Source of the DNA: a virus
Virus record (IMG/VR): IMGVR_UViG_3300018421_007524
Location: 1 to 41,914 of that record
Reading direction: 5' to 3' (one strand)
DNA length: 41,914 bases
The translations under genes were made by a program, and so were the position numbers. Of this stretch, positions 19,994 through 27,465 are shown piece after piece; positions within the stretch are counted from its first letter, which is position 1; every line of letters begins with the position of its first letter. The notes under the pieces were generated by a model. It worked only from the letters and a program-made list of their open reading frames with translations. It ran no database searches and was not told where the DNA came from.

Positions 19994-21511
19994 ATGGCTT
20001 ACATAATTAATAAATTTAATTCGGCCCAGTTAACTGTAGTTGAGGACGGAACTGTAGATCAAACTACTGATATTAAGTTAGTTGGAAAAAATTATGCAGG
20101 ATATGGAGAAATACAAAATGAAAATTTTATATTTCTATTAGAAAACTTTGCAGGAGGCAATGAACCTCCAAAAGCTATTGCAGGTCAAATTTGGTTCGAT
20201 AGTACAAATAGTAAATTAAAGTTTTATGACGGAACAAAATGGCGAACTACTGGTGGTGCGGAAATAAATAACTCTGCTCCAGCAGGGTTAGCAGAAGGAG
20301 ATTTTTGGTGGGATAACAATAATGAACAATTGTATGCATACAATGGTACTAGTTTTGTTTTAGTAGGGCCACAAGGTGTAGGAGATTCTGTAACTAGATT
20401 TCAAAGTAGGACAATTCTAGATACAAACGGTACTCCAAAAGCTGTAATTGTTTCTATTGTAGAAGATGAAATCATTCATATAATCAGCTCAAATGAATTT
20501 ACAATAGGCGGTCAAGATTCTCCTGATTATCCAGGATTTGATGTAGTTAGACAAGGCATAACTCTTAAAAATACTGTAAATGCAAATAATGGTGTAACTA
20601 GCACAGGACACAGATTCCATGGTACAGCAAGTAATGCAGAAAAATTAGGAGGAGTAGCAGCAGATCAGTTTATTAAATCTGGAGAGGCTAATTTTTCAGA
20701 CTCAGTTGAATTTGCAGATACAGGATTCACAATTGGTGCTTCAAATGATATTGTAATTAGAGTAGTAAATGATGATAAAGCATTAATTTCTAATCAACAA
20801 GGTACAGAAATGTACTTTCAAGTTAATAATGTTTTGTCTCAGCAAAAAATGCCATTGCGATTGAATGCAAATGTTGTATTGCCCGGCTATGCAGATGTTA
20901 ACAATCTTACCGGTGTAAACACTGTTGATATTGGATCCGAATCGGCTTCTTTTGGAAATGTTTACGCAACTGATTTTAAAGGTAGAGCAACTTCAGCAGG
21001 TTCTTTAGAACTTAATGGTATAGCAGTAACAGCAACTACCGGAAATGTTGCTAGCACTATTGTTGCAAGAGATGCTAGCAGGAATATCGAAGCCAATTAT
21101 TTTATTGGAACAGCAACTCAAGCTCAGTATGCTGACTTAGCTGAAAAATATTTGCCAGATCAAATGTATGATCCTGGCTATGTTTTAGTATTTGGTGGAG
21201 AAAAAGAAGTTACTACTACTACAATTAATTGTGATTATAAATTAGCAGGAGTAGTATCAACAGATCCTGCATATTTAATGAATAGTGCTCTTATGGGTGT
21301 AGCTATAGCATTAAAAGGAAGAGTTCCATGTAATGTTGTTGGTCCAGTACATAAGGGAGATATTTTAGTAACCTCAACTACAGCCGGTGCGGCTACAGTT
21401 TGGCCAGTTACTAGTTCTGCACAACTACCTCATGCAATGTGTATTGTTGGAACTGCTTTAGAAACAAATGAAGACGAAGGTGTCAAGAAAGTAGAAATCT
21501 TTGTTCAATAA
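19994..21511 (+). CDS. Tail fibre-like protein, paralog 3, with possible self-processing-type C-terminus
   Basis: The product is 505 aa with a strong ribosome-binding site, AAGGAGAGG at 19978-19986, before ATG 19994. The N-terminal domain matches the two upstream genes (NENFIFLLENF, GQIWFD...LKFYDGTKW, GDFWWDNNNEQLYAYNG, LVGP). The shaft contains SASFGNVYATDFKGRATSAG. The C-terminal 140 or so residues start at QYADLAEKYLPDQMYDPG and include VLVFGGEKEVT and HKGDILVTST. This resembles C-terminal domains of cyanophage fibre proteins and, distantly, the YAE..EW...DRVG..V pattern of peptidase G2-type autocleaving fibre domains. The autocleavage idea is tentative and no catalytic residue was identified. 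The fibre assignment is firmer. Confidence 0.82.
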   Translation: MAYIINKFNSAQLTVVEDGTVDQTTDIKLVGKNYAGYGEIQNENFIFLLENFAGGNEPPKAIAGQIWFDSTNSKLKFYDGTKWRTTGGAEINNSAPAGLAEGDFWWDNNNEQLYAYNGTSFVLVGPQGVGDSVTRFQSRTILDTNGTPKAVIVSIVEDEIIHIISSNEFTIGGQDSPDYPGFDVVRQGITLKNTVNANNGVTSTGHRFHGTASNAEKLGGVAADQFIKSGEANFSDSVEFADTGFTIGASNDIVIRVVNDDKALISNQQGTEMYFQVNNVLSQQKMPLRLNANVVLPGYADVNNLTGVNTVDIGSESASFGNVYATDFKGRATSAGSLELNGIAVTATTGNVASTIVARDASRNIEANYFIGTATQAQYADLAEKYLPDQMYDPGYVLVFGGEKEVTTTTINCDYKLAGVVSTDPAYLMNSALMGVAIALKGRVPCNVVGPVHKGDILVTSTTAGAATVWPVTSSAQLPHAMCIVGTALETNEDEGVKKVEIFVQ

Positions 21512-21513
21512 GA

Positions 21514-21521
21514 ACTAAATA
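21514..21521 (+). promoter_or_regulatory. Late-promoter-like element ACTAAATA
   Basis: ACTAAATA lies directly after the stop codon of the third fibre gene and 22 bp before ATG 21544, with the ribosome-binding site AAGGAAAT in between. It shares TAAATA with the T4-type late element NATAAATA. The position is right for a separate late transcript of the next gene, but the match is imperfect. Confidence 0.3.
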
Positions 21522-21543
21522 TAAAAAATTAAGGAAATAAAAT

Positions 21544-22455
21544 ATGGCGTTTATTAATGCATTTACAGGTAAAGAAATAACAGCCTCTGATTATAATCTG
21601 CTGCAAGGGCAGATTGAAACAGTAATGGGTGTAGGAAGTGGCAGCAGTGGTTATGGACAAACATTAACTAGTAGTGTAGTATCAATTGGTAATACCATCC
21701 AAGCAGTCCATCTAAATAATTTATTTTCTGACATGCGTAAAGCACATTTGCACATTTTTGATACTTCACCGTCACTGACAGATATTGTAGCAGATAATGA
21801 AGGTAACTATCCTATTATTGATGCCGGTACAAAGCAAACTCCAGTTGGATGGATGGATTATGATGCAATTATGTCTACTATTGTAAATAATAGAGATGTA
21901 GCTAATGATAATCAAATGGAAAGTGTTGTACAAACTAGCTTAACAAGCACAAAAACGGGTTGGAATGCAAATATATATCATGAAATTAGTATAACATTTG
22001 CGAATGAAAATGCAAGAAGATATTTTTTTAATACAGGCGGACAAATTTGGTTTTATGCATCAATAACAGGCGCAACTGAACAGAAAAGTTTAGATTGGAA
22101 TACTATGTTTACTGCTGTAGGTACAACAAAATTTACAGCAAGTACAACAACTAAAACTGGATCTTCTGGAACAGTATACGACATTGGTAATTATGATTTA
22201 GGCGTAAATTATCAAGATATTATGTCTAAACTTGGAAGTGGAGTTTATGCTGCAAATAATTATAAAATTAGAGCAAAACGAGAAGGAACTAATAAACTTT
22301 GGTTTAGAATTGAATACAATGACGAAGCTGGTGTGAATCCTAATTTTGACGAGGCTAATAATGGAACTTTGTCTAGCTATATAAGAGTTAGGCGAGCAGT
22401 AGGTTCTAATGTTTCAGTGCCTGCTCCTACCTATAATTTAGAATCTAATCTATAA
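21544..22455 (+). CDS. Probable virion protein, unknown family
   Basis: The product is 303 aa. ATG 21544 is preceded by AAGGAAAT at 21531-21538. The N-terminus (FTGKEITASDYNLLQGQIETVMG) is followed by a Gly/Ser-rich linker and a helical segment around HLNNLFSDMRKAHLHIF. The rest is rich in Thr, Ser, Asn and Gly in a beta-like pattern, including ARRYFFNTGGQIWFYASITG and YKIRAKREGTNKLWFRIEY. There is no signal peptide, membrane segment or enzyme motif. Position as the last gene of the structural block, and composition like the fibre genes, suggest a virion or fibre-associated protein. I do not recognise a named family. Whether it belongs to tail, neck or capsid decoration is not shown by the sequence. 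Confidence 0.75.
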   Translation: MAFINAFTGKEITASDYNLLQGQIETVMGVGSGSSGYGQTLTSSVVSIGNTIQAVHLNNLFSDMRKAHLHIFDTSPSLTDIVADNEGNYPIIDAGTKQTPVGWMDYDAIMSTIVNNRDVANDNQMESVVQTSLTSTKTGWNANIYHEISITFANENARRYFFNTGGQIWFYASITGATEQKSLDWNTMFTAVGTTKFTASTTTKTGSSGTVYDIGNYDLGVNYQDIMSKLGSGVYAANNYKIRAKREGTNKLWFRIEYNDEAGVNPNFDEANNGTLSSYIRVRRAVGSNVSVPAPTYNLESNL

Positions 22456-22459
22456 AATC

Positions 22460-22488
22460 TTGACGATTAATCTATTATACTATATACT
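22460..22488 (+). promoter_or_regulatory. Sigma70-type promoter at the head of the accessory operon
   Basis: TTGACG (22460-22465) and TATACT (22483-22488) are separated by exactly 17 bp, close to the bacterial sigma70 consensus TTGACA/TATAAT. Transcription would begin near 22495, just before the ribosome-binding site AAGGAG (22499-22504) and the start codon at 22514. This form differs from the late-type elements upstream. It predicts that the accessory operon is read by unmodified host RNA polymerase, perhaps early in infection or independently of late factors. Confidence 0.7.
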
Positions 22489-22513
22489 AATGTAGTATAA
22501 GGAGATTAATCTA
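22465..22513 (+). repeat. Paired GATTAATCTA repeats and -10 inverted repeat (operator-like)
   Basis: GATTAATCTA occurs at 22465-22474, between the -35 and -10 boxes, and again at 22504-22513, directly against the start codon. Its first eight bases, GATTAATC, are a perfect palindrome. The copies are 39 bp apart. Between them TATACTA (22483-22489) and TAGTATA (22493-22499) form an inverted repeat with a 3-base loop that covers the -10 box. The arrangement looks like paired operator sites around a promoter. No candidate repressor gene was identified in the window. Confidence 0.5.
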
Positions 22514-22867
22514 ATGGATGAAAGACTAAAAAAAGCACTTGAATTTTCTAATTATATGGTTACTCTTAATAACCAAAAGAAAATTCTTATCGAACAATAT
22601 TATCAAAATATTATTTTTTATTTTGCTGGCGGACAATTCACAGTCACCCAAAATTTAATTTGTTTTTGTGCAACCATGTTACAAAAAAATCAAGAAGATT
22701 TAGTACTAATTGATGATAATAAAATTCCTATTTTAATCGAAAATTTAGAAAAATTTTACAATGATATTTTAGACTTATATTTCAATGCAAGTAATAAATT
22801 TCTAAATGAATATAATTTATTAAAGGTTAAAAGATCAACTGGTAAATTAGTAGGAACGGATGTCTAA
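22514..22867 (+). CDS. Small helical protein of unknown function, first gene of accessory operon
   Basis: The product is 117 aa. The start at ATG 22514 is set by AAGGAG at 22499-22504. The predicted character is largely alpha-helical: an N-terminal amphipathic stretch (DERLKKALEFSNYMVTLNNQ), a hydrophobic helix around NIIFYFAGGQFTVTQNLICF that is too polar to call a membrane segment with confidence, and a C-terminal helix ending in a basic tail (LLKVKRSTGKL). There is no known motif. The stop overlaps the next start by 8 bp (ATGTCTAA), so the two are probably translationally coupled. It directly follows the promoter and is the first product of the operon. It could be a regulator, scaffold or carrier, but the sequence does not say. 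Confidence 0.7.
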   Translation: MDERLKKALEFSNYMVTLNNQKKILIEQYYQNIIFYFAGGQFTVTQNLICFCATMLQKNQEDLVLIDDNKIPILIENLEKFYNDILDLYFNASNKFLNEYNLLKVKRSTGKLVGTDV

Positions 22868-23762
22868 AGGTATTTTATTATTTGCTAGAAATAATTCTCA
22901 TGTTGATTATGTAAAACAAGCTTATTTTTTAGCAAAGCAAGCTAAAACACATTTAAATCTTCCTACTAGTATTGTAACTGATAGCATTTTTTACTTAGAA
23001 TGTACTTTTCCAGATGCAAAAAAAGTTTTTGATAATATTATACAAATTGTGTGGGACGAAAAGGATTTAACAGATAGTACAACACTGAGTAAATCTGAAG
23101 ATCATTGCATTAGAACGTATTTTGATGGGGCTATGTCAAAAAGGCGTTTACAGTTTAAAAATGAAACTAGAACTTTAGCATACGATGTATCTCCATACGA
23201 CGAAACACTACTAATAGATACAGATATTTTAATAATTAATGATTTATATAAACATTGTTTTACTCAAGATAATGATTTTTTAATATATGATACAGCATAT
23301 GATTTGGCTAATTTTAGAGATTACTCAGAATTTAAATATTTAAGTGATTGCAGTGTAAAATTTTATTGGGCAACTGTAGTATTTTTTAGGAAAACAAAAA
23401 TAAACAAGATTTTTTTTAATTTACTGCAACATATCCAAGAAAATTGGAATCATTATAGATCAATTTTTCAAATATACAGTTCTATATATAGAAATGATCA
23501 TGCTTTCAGTATTGCTATTCATATTATGAATGGATATACTGCAGGTAATTTTTCCTATCCAATGCCTGGCAAATTATTTTACACTACTGATAAAGATATC
23601 TGCTGGAATATTAACATTAAAAACAAAGAAATATTATTTTTAGTTGAAAAAGAAAATTATCATGGTGAATATACACCTATAATGTGGAAAGATCATAATA
23701 TTCATATTATGAATAAATTTAGCTATAACAGATGTTTATGTGAGATATTAGATGGCAAGTAA
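22860..23762 (+). CDS. GT-A-type glycosyltransferase-like protein
   Basis: The product is 300 aa. The N-terminus (SKGILLFARNNSHVDYVKQA) and a DTD motif at residues 120-122, in the context PYDETLLIDTDILIIND, are typical of nucleotide-sugar-dependent GT-A glycosyltransferases. There the DxD holds the metal and the sugar nucleotide. The C-terminal part is rich in aromatic residues and ends in HNIHIMNKFS. The next gene has the same layout, so the two are probably paralogs. There is no signal peptide or membrane segment, so it should act in the cytoplasm. The start overlaps the previous stop by 8 bp, and the stop overlaps the next start by 11 bp. Donor and acceptor are unknown. The fold assignment is fairly firm, the reaction inferred. 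Confidence 0.78.
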   Translation: MSKGILLFARNNSHVDYVKQAYFLAKQAKTHLNLPTSIVTDSIFYLECTFPDAKKVFDNIIQIVWDEKDLTDSTTLSKSEDHCIRTYFDGAMSKRRLQFKNETRTLAYDVSPYDETLLIDTDILIINDLYKHCFTQDNDFLIYDTAYDLANFRDYSEFKYLSDCSVKFYWATVVFFRKTKINKIFFNLLQHIQENWNHYRSIFQIYSSIYRNDHAFSIAIHIMNGYTAGNFSYPMPGKLFYTTDKDICWNINIKNKEILFLVEKENYHGEYTPIMWKDHNIHIMNKFSYNRCLCEILDGK

Positions 23763-24585
23763 AGGATTTTTATTTTATGCGAAAGGTGAAGAATTTGTTA
23801 AACAAGCAATTCTTTCTGCCATGAGTATTAGAGTTACAAATAAAGATATCTTAATATCTATCATGACAAATGATGATGTTGATCCTAAGTTTAATTCTTT
23901 ATTTGATAATATAATACCTGTACCTTGGGTCGACAACGATAATACATTTTATCAAATTAATAACAGATGGAAAACATATCATGCAACACCTTATGATCAA
24001 ACTATTGTGTTAGACACTGATACTTTAGTTCTTCAAAATATAGATATGTGGTGGAAGTTTTTAAACAATTATGATTTATTCTTTTTAACAAAAGCTTATT
24101 CATATAGAAAAGAAGTTATTACAAGCAATTATTATAGAAAAGCATTTGAAAAAAACAATCTTCCTAACATTTATACAGGATTTCATTTTATTAAAAAATC
24201 AGATTTTAGTCATGAGTTTTTTAAATGGTTAGAGTTAGTGACTCATAACTGGGAGTTATTTTATGGATCTTTTTGCAAAGAATATTATCCAAAATATCCC
24301 AGTTATGACTTATCTGTAGCAATTGTAAACAAAATTTTAAATTGTACAGAACTAACAACAAATTTAAAAACAGACTTATTTGAATTTGTTCATATGAAAC
24401 CTCATGTGCAAGGATGGAAATACCCGGGTAAATGTTGGATTAATCAAGTTGGTTCTTATCTTACTGATGATTTAAATTTATTAATTGGAAATTATAAGCA
24501 AACAGGCGTTTTCCATTATACCGAAAATGATTTTGTTACAGATCAAATATTAAGTAAATATGAAAGATATTTAGGATATGAGTGA
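23752..24585 (+). CDS. GT-A-type glycosyltransferase-like protein, second copy
   Basis: The product is 277 aa. It opens with SKGFLFYAKGEEFVKQAILS, parallel to the upstream protein, and has a DTD motif at residues 88-90 in HATPYDQTIVLDTDTLVLQN. A Trp/Tyr-rich middle (MWWKFLNNYDLFFLTKAYSY) and HMKPHVQGWKYPG near the C-terminus fit a nucleotide-sugar transferase with a C-terminal His that could complete the metal site. It overlaps the preceding gene by 11 bp and the next by 8 bp (ATGAGTGA). It is soluble by sequence. It probably transfers a sugar in the same pathway as its neighbour, and two different linkages are possible. Specificity cannot be read from the sequence. Confidence 0.78.
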   Translation: MASKGFLFYAKGEEFVKQAILSAMSIRVTNKDILISIMTNDDVDPKFNSLFDNIIPVPWVDNDNTFYQINNRWKTYHATPYDQTIVLDTDTLVLQNIDMWWKFLNNYDLFFLTKAYSYRKEVITSNYYRKAFEKNNLPNIYTGFHFIKKSDFSHEFFKWLELVTHNWELFYGSFCKEYYPKYPSYDLSVAIVNKILNCTELTTNLKTDLFEFVHMKPHVQGWKYPGKCWINQVGSYLTDDLNLLIGNYKQTGVFHYTENDFVTDQILSKYERYLGYE

Positions 24586-25138
24586 ACTATTTGTTTGTTA
24601 TGATGATAACGGTGATATTTTAAAAATTACCCCCGAGCAGCCAGATATATCAGAAAAATATATATTAGTTGATCAGGAAGATGTTAAAGTTTTATTAACT
24701 GGAGAAGAATTAATATTTAAATGGATGGTCGGATTTAATTTAAAAACTAAAGTTAATGAATTAATTCCTAAAGGATTGTATGATGAAAGAGATTTTAAAA
24801 TAAACGAGCTTATCTATGAAGTTCCTTTTGGTAATAAAGATGCAGAAATTGTTATTGTTTATGATAAAGATAATACTTGTTGGAAATTTTTAATAAGTTC
24901 AGAGTTAGAAATATTTTTGTATAATAATAATATTTCATTAAATGATTCATTTTTACATTTTAGTGTTTGCGAACACAATAATCCTAACATTCTTTTTAAA
25001 ACTTTAACAGTAAGTTTAGACCAATTAGTAAAAAATCATTATTTTATACTTCCTTTTATCTATGAATGGGAGGCTAATTTAAAAGAGTTTAGTATATACA
25101 CAAATAAAAGGTTTAATACCTATAGTTTTATGAGATAA
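24578..25138 (+). CDS. Unknown protein between glycosyltransferase-like genes
   Basis: The product is 186 aa. The start is ATG 24578 within the 8-bp overlap ATGAGTGA. I do not recognise the family. The protein is acidic and apparently of mixed alpha/beta type: an N-terminal strand-rich segment (ELFVCYDDNGDILKITPEQP), a central EIVIVYDKDNTCWKFLISSE, and a C-terminal ANLKEFSIYTNKRFNTYSF. There is no signal peptide, no membrane segment and no obvious cofactor motif. Four bases separate its stop from the next start. Its tight position among glycosyltransferase-like genes suggests an accessory subunit or a modified substrate. Neither is shown by the sequence. Confidence 0.68.
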   Translation: MSELFVCYDDNGDILKITPEQPDISEKYILVDQEDVKVLLTGEELIFKWMVGFNLKTKVNELIPKGLYDERDFKINELIYEVPFGNKDAEIVIVYDKDNTCWKFLISSELEIFLYNNNISLNDSFLHFSVCEHNNPNILFKTLTVSLDQLVKNHYFILPFIYEWEANLKEFSIYTNKRFNTYSFMR

Positions 25139-25142
25139 TTAA

Positions 25143-26054
25143 ATGGCAGATATAATAAAAATAATAGATTGCGATATAGTTTTTTTGTCGTATGATGAGC
25201 CTAATGCAGAAAAAAATTATACAGATTTAATATCTAAAATTCCTTGGGCAAAAAGAGTTCATGGTGTAAAAGGATCAGATTCGGCGCATAAAGCTTGTGC
25301 AAACATCTCTGATACTGAATATTTTGTTACAGTTGATGCAGATAATATTATTAATCAAGATTTTTTACAAGTAGAAATCGATTTGCAAAAATTAAATCTA
25401 ACTCCTCAGCATGTTTTTAGTTGGTGTGGTAAAATTTATGTTAATAATCTAATGTACGGTAATGGTGGATTAAAATTATGGACAAAGACTTTTGTTAATA
25501 ACATGAAAACACACGAAAATGCTGTATCAACTGATGAAAAAGGGTTAGTAGAGTTTTGTTTTGACGAAAAATATTATCAATTCAACGAAAATTATTCAAT
25601 AAGCTACACAAATTTTACTCCTTATCAAGCATGGAGATCAGGTTTTAGAGAAGGAGTTAAGATGTCATTAGATCAAGGAGCAAAAGTTGTTAATATAAAT
25701 AAGGTTTGGTGGCAAAACTTTGATAGATTAATGATTTGGTGCATGGTAGGAGCAGATGTTGAAAATGGATTATGGACAATATATGGTGCACGGGAGGGTT
25801 TATATAAAACTTTGTGTACAGATTGGAATTATGTAAATGTTAGAGATTTTGATTATTTACAAAAGTTGTGGAACGAAGAATACGAAAGTATACAAGAAAT
25901 AAATTTACTAGATAAAATTAAAGAAACGGGCAGCCATCTTATTGAAGAATTATCAATCCCAATCGCTGAAAACCCGTTAGATAAAGATCAAAGTATTTTT
26001 TTTAAAAAAATGTATAGTAACTCTCCTAGAGTAATTAGGAGAGCTAGTGCTTGA
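25143..26054 (+). CDS. Glycosyltransferase-like protein (GT2-like) with DAD motif
   Basis: The product is 303 aa. DIVFLSYDEPNAEKNY near the N-terminus, followed by GVKGSDSAHKACA and then FVTVDADNIINQDF with the DAD motif at residues 65-67, matches the opening half of GT2-like GT-A enzymes. A conserved centre, YGNGGLKLW, and TPYQAWRSGFREGVKMS are shared with the C-terminal domain of the 628-aa protein at 33759, which has YGYGGVKLLPKK and DPFSTWKSAFRECAKLA. The two therefore belong to one family. It is soluble, with no transmembrane helix. The last 8 bp overlap the GTG start of the next gene. The transferase role is inferred from the fold motifs, and the acceptor is unknown. Confidence 0.75.
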   Translation: MADIIKIIDCDIVFLSYDEPNAEKNYTDLISKIPWAKRVHGVKGSDSAHKACANISDTEYFVTVDADNIINQDFLQVEIDLQKLNLTPQHVFSWCGKIYVNNLMYGNGGLKLWTKTFVNNMKTHENAVSTDEKGLVEFCFDEKYYQFNENYSISYTNFTPYQAWRSGFREGVKMSLDQGAKVVNINKVWWQNFDRLMIWCMVGADVENGLWTIYGAREGLYKTLCTDWNYVNVRDFDYLQKLWNEEYESIQEINLLDKIKETGSHLIEELSIPIAENPLDKDQSIFFKKMYSNSPRVIRRASA

Positions 26055-27465
26055 AGATATTAAAGGTGATAAAGTTAACCTTTACAAAGGCAAATACAAC
26101 AGTGAGTATTTTGAAAAAACAAAAAATATTTTAGATATTTTAAATAATGTAAGCCCAAGTTTTTGTTTAGCAAAATGGTATAACGTAAGTTTACACTTAC
26201 CTACGGGTAAAACTCATAGTTGTTATCATCCTCCGTCGCATAATATTCCTTTAGAAGAATTGAATAAAAATCCCTCTGCTCTTCATAATACAGCATACAA
26301 AAAAGAACAAAGAAAATTAATGTTAAAAGGTAAGCGACCAAATGAATGTTCTTTTTGTTGGGAAATCGAAGATCAAGGAAATATAAGTGATAGAGCATAT
26401 CGAAGTAAAGACGTATATGAGCCTAATTTAATAGATGATATTCTAAGTAAAGGCCCAACTGATAATCCTAACCCTAGATATTTAGAAGTTAATTTTAACC
26501 AAGCTTGCAATTTTAAATGTTCTTATTGTAGTCCGCATTTATCTACAGAATGGCATAAAGAAGTGCTAGAACATGGGGCTTACAAATTAATTGATTCAAA
26601 GCACAATGATCCTAGTTGGGTAGAAAGCTTAAAAATAGATAATTCTCCAGACAATCCATAAACACTTGCGTTTTGGCAATGGTTTCCAAATATATATAAT
26701 GATTTAAAAACTTTTAGGATGACTGGCGGAGAACCTTTAATGGATAAGAATACTTTTAAAGTGTTTGAATTTATAAAAAAACATCCGAAAGCCGATTTAA
26801 ATTTAAGTATTACCAGTAACTGTTGTCCACCAGGTCAGCAATGGTCAAAATTTTTACAAAGCTTAAAATATATTACAGAAAATAATTGTATAGATCATTT
26901 TATGTTGTTTTGTAGTTTAGACTCTTGGGGTAAACAAGCAGAATATATAAGGAATGGATTAGATTTTTCAGTTTTGCATAAAAATATTGTTGATTATCTA
27001 AAAACAGGAAAAAAGCATAGCCTTACATTTATTATTACTGCAAATATTTTATCTTTGCCTAACTGGTTAAATTTTATAAAAGAAATACTAAATTTACGGA
27101 TAGAATTAAATGATGATAGACAATTAATATGGTTTGACGTTCCTATGTTACATCATCCGTTATGGTTATCTATGAAATTAGCTCCTAGTTTTTTGCTTGA
27201 AGAATTGTCAAAAAGTATTAATTTTATGGAACAAAACCCTGAGACAAATAATAACAGATTTAAAGGATTTAAAGATTTTGAAGTTGATAAAATCAGAAGG
27301 CTTTACAACTGGGCAAAAGAGCCACTAAATATAGAACAAGAAAAAATAGCAAAGCAAAATTTTTATTTATTTTTTGAACAACATGATAATAGAAGAAATA
27401 CAGATATATTTTCTACGTTTCCTGAATTAAAAGAGTTTATTGAAGAATGCAAAAGGTTGATTTAA
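26047..27465 (+). pseudogene. Radical SAM protein with N-terminal twitch-like domain, interrupted by an in-frame ochre codon
   Basis: The start is GTG 26047 with AGGAGAG just upstream. The reading frame is 472 codons with TAA at 26659-26661 (codon 205). Both sides of the stop align with the next gene. The N-terminal cysteine domain has C40, C59 and the pair C101/C104 (CSFCW), and the radical SAM cluster motif is C154-x3-C158-x2-C161. After the stop the frame continues FWQWFP, then TGGEPLM, the SAM-binding region. In the paralog at 27447 the equivalent position reads NPYIEAFW, against NP*TLAFW here, so the stop replaces a Tyr codon by one base. Unless it is read through or is a sequencing error, the protein ends at 204 aa without its SAM site. 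A restart at ATG 26719 would lack the cluster cysteines. The enzyme function is therefore probably lost. Confidence 0.8.

Noticed and set aside
22483-22499. Rho-independent terminator after the structural genes
   Set aside because: The inverted repeat is only 7 bp of A+T-rich stem with no following U-run, and it overlaps a good -10 box. It fits an operator better than a terminator.
26659-26661. Stop-codon recoding in this phage
   Set aside because: Nearly all other genes in the window end in TAA, with a few TGA and TAG, and have no extensions, so general ochre reassignment is not supported. A single mutation or error is simpler.
26719-27465. Independent gene starting at ATG 26719
   Set aside because: It is in the same frame as 26047-26661, the homology to the paralog continues across the stop, and the ATG sits just before GGEP, so the product would lack the cluster cysteines. 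It is treated as the second half of one broken gene.
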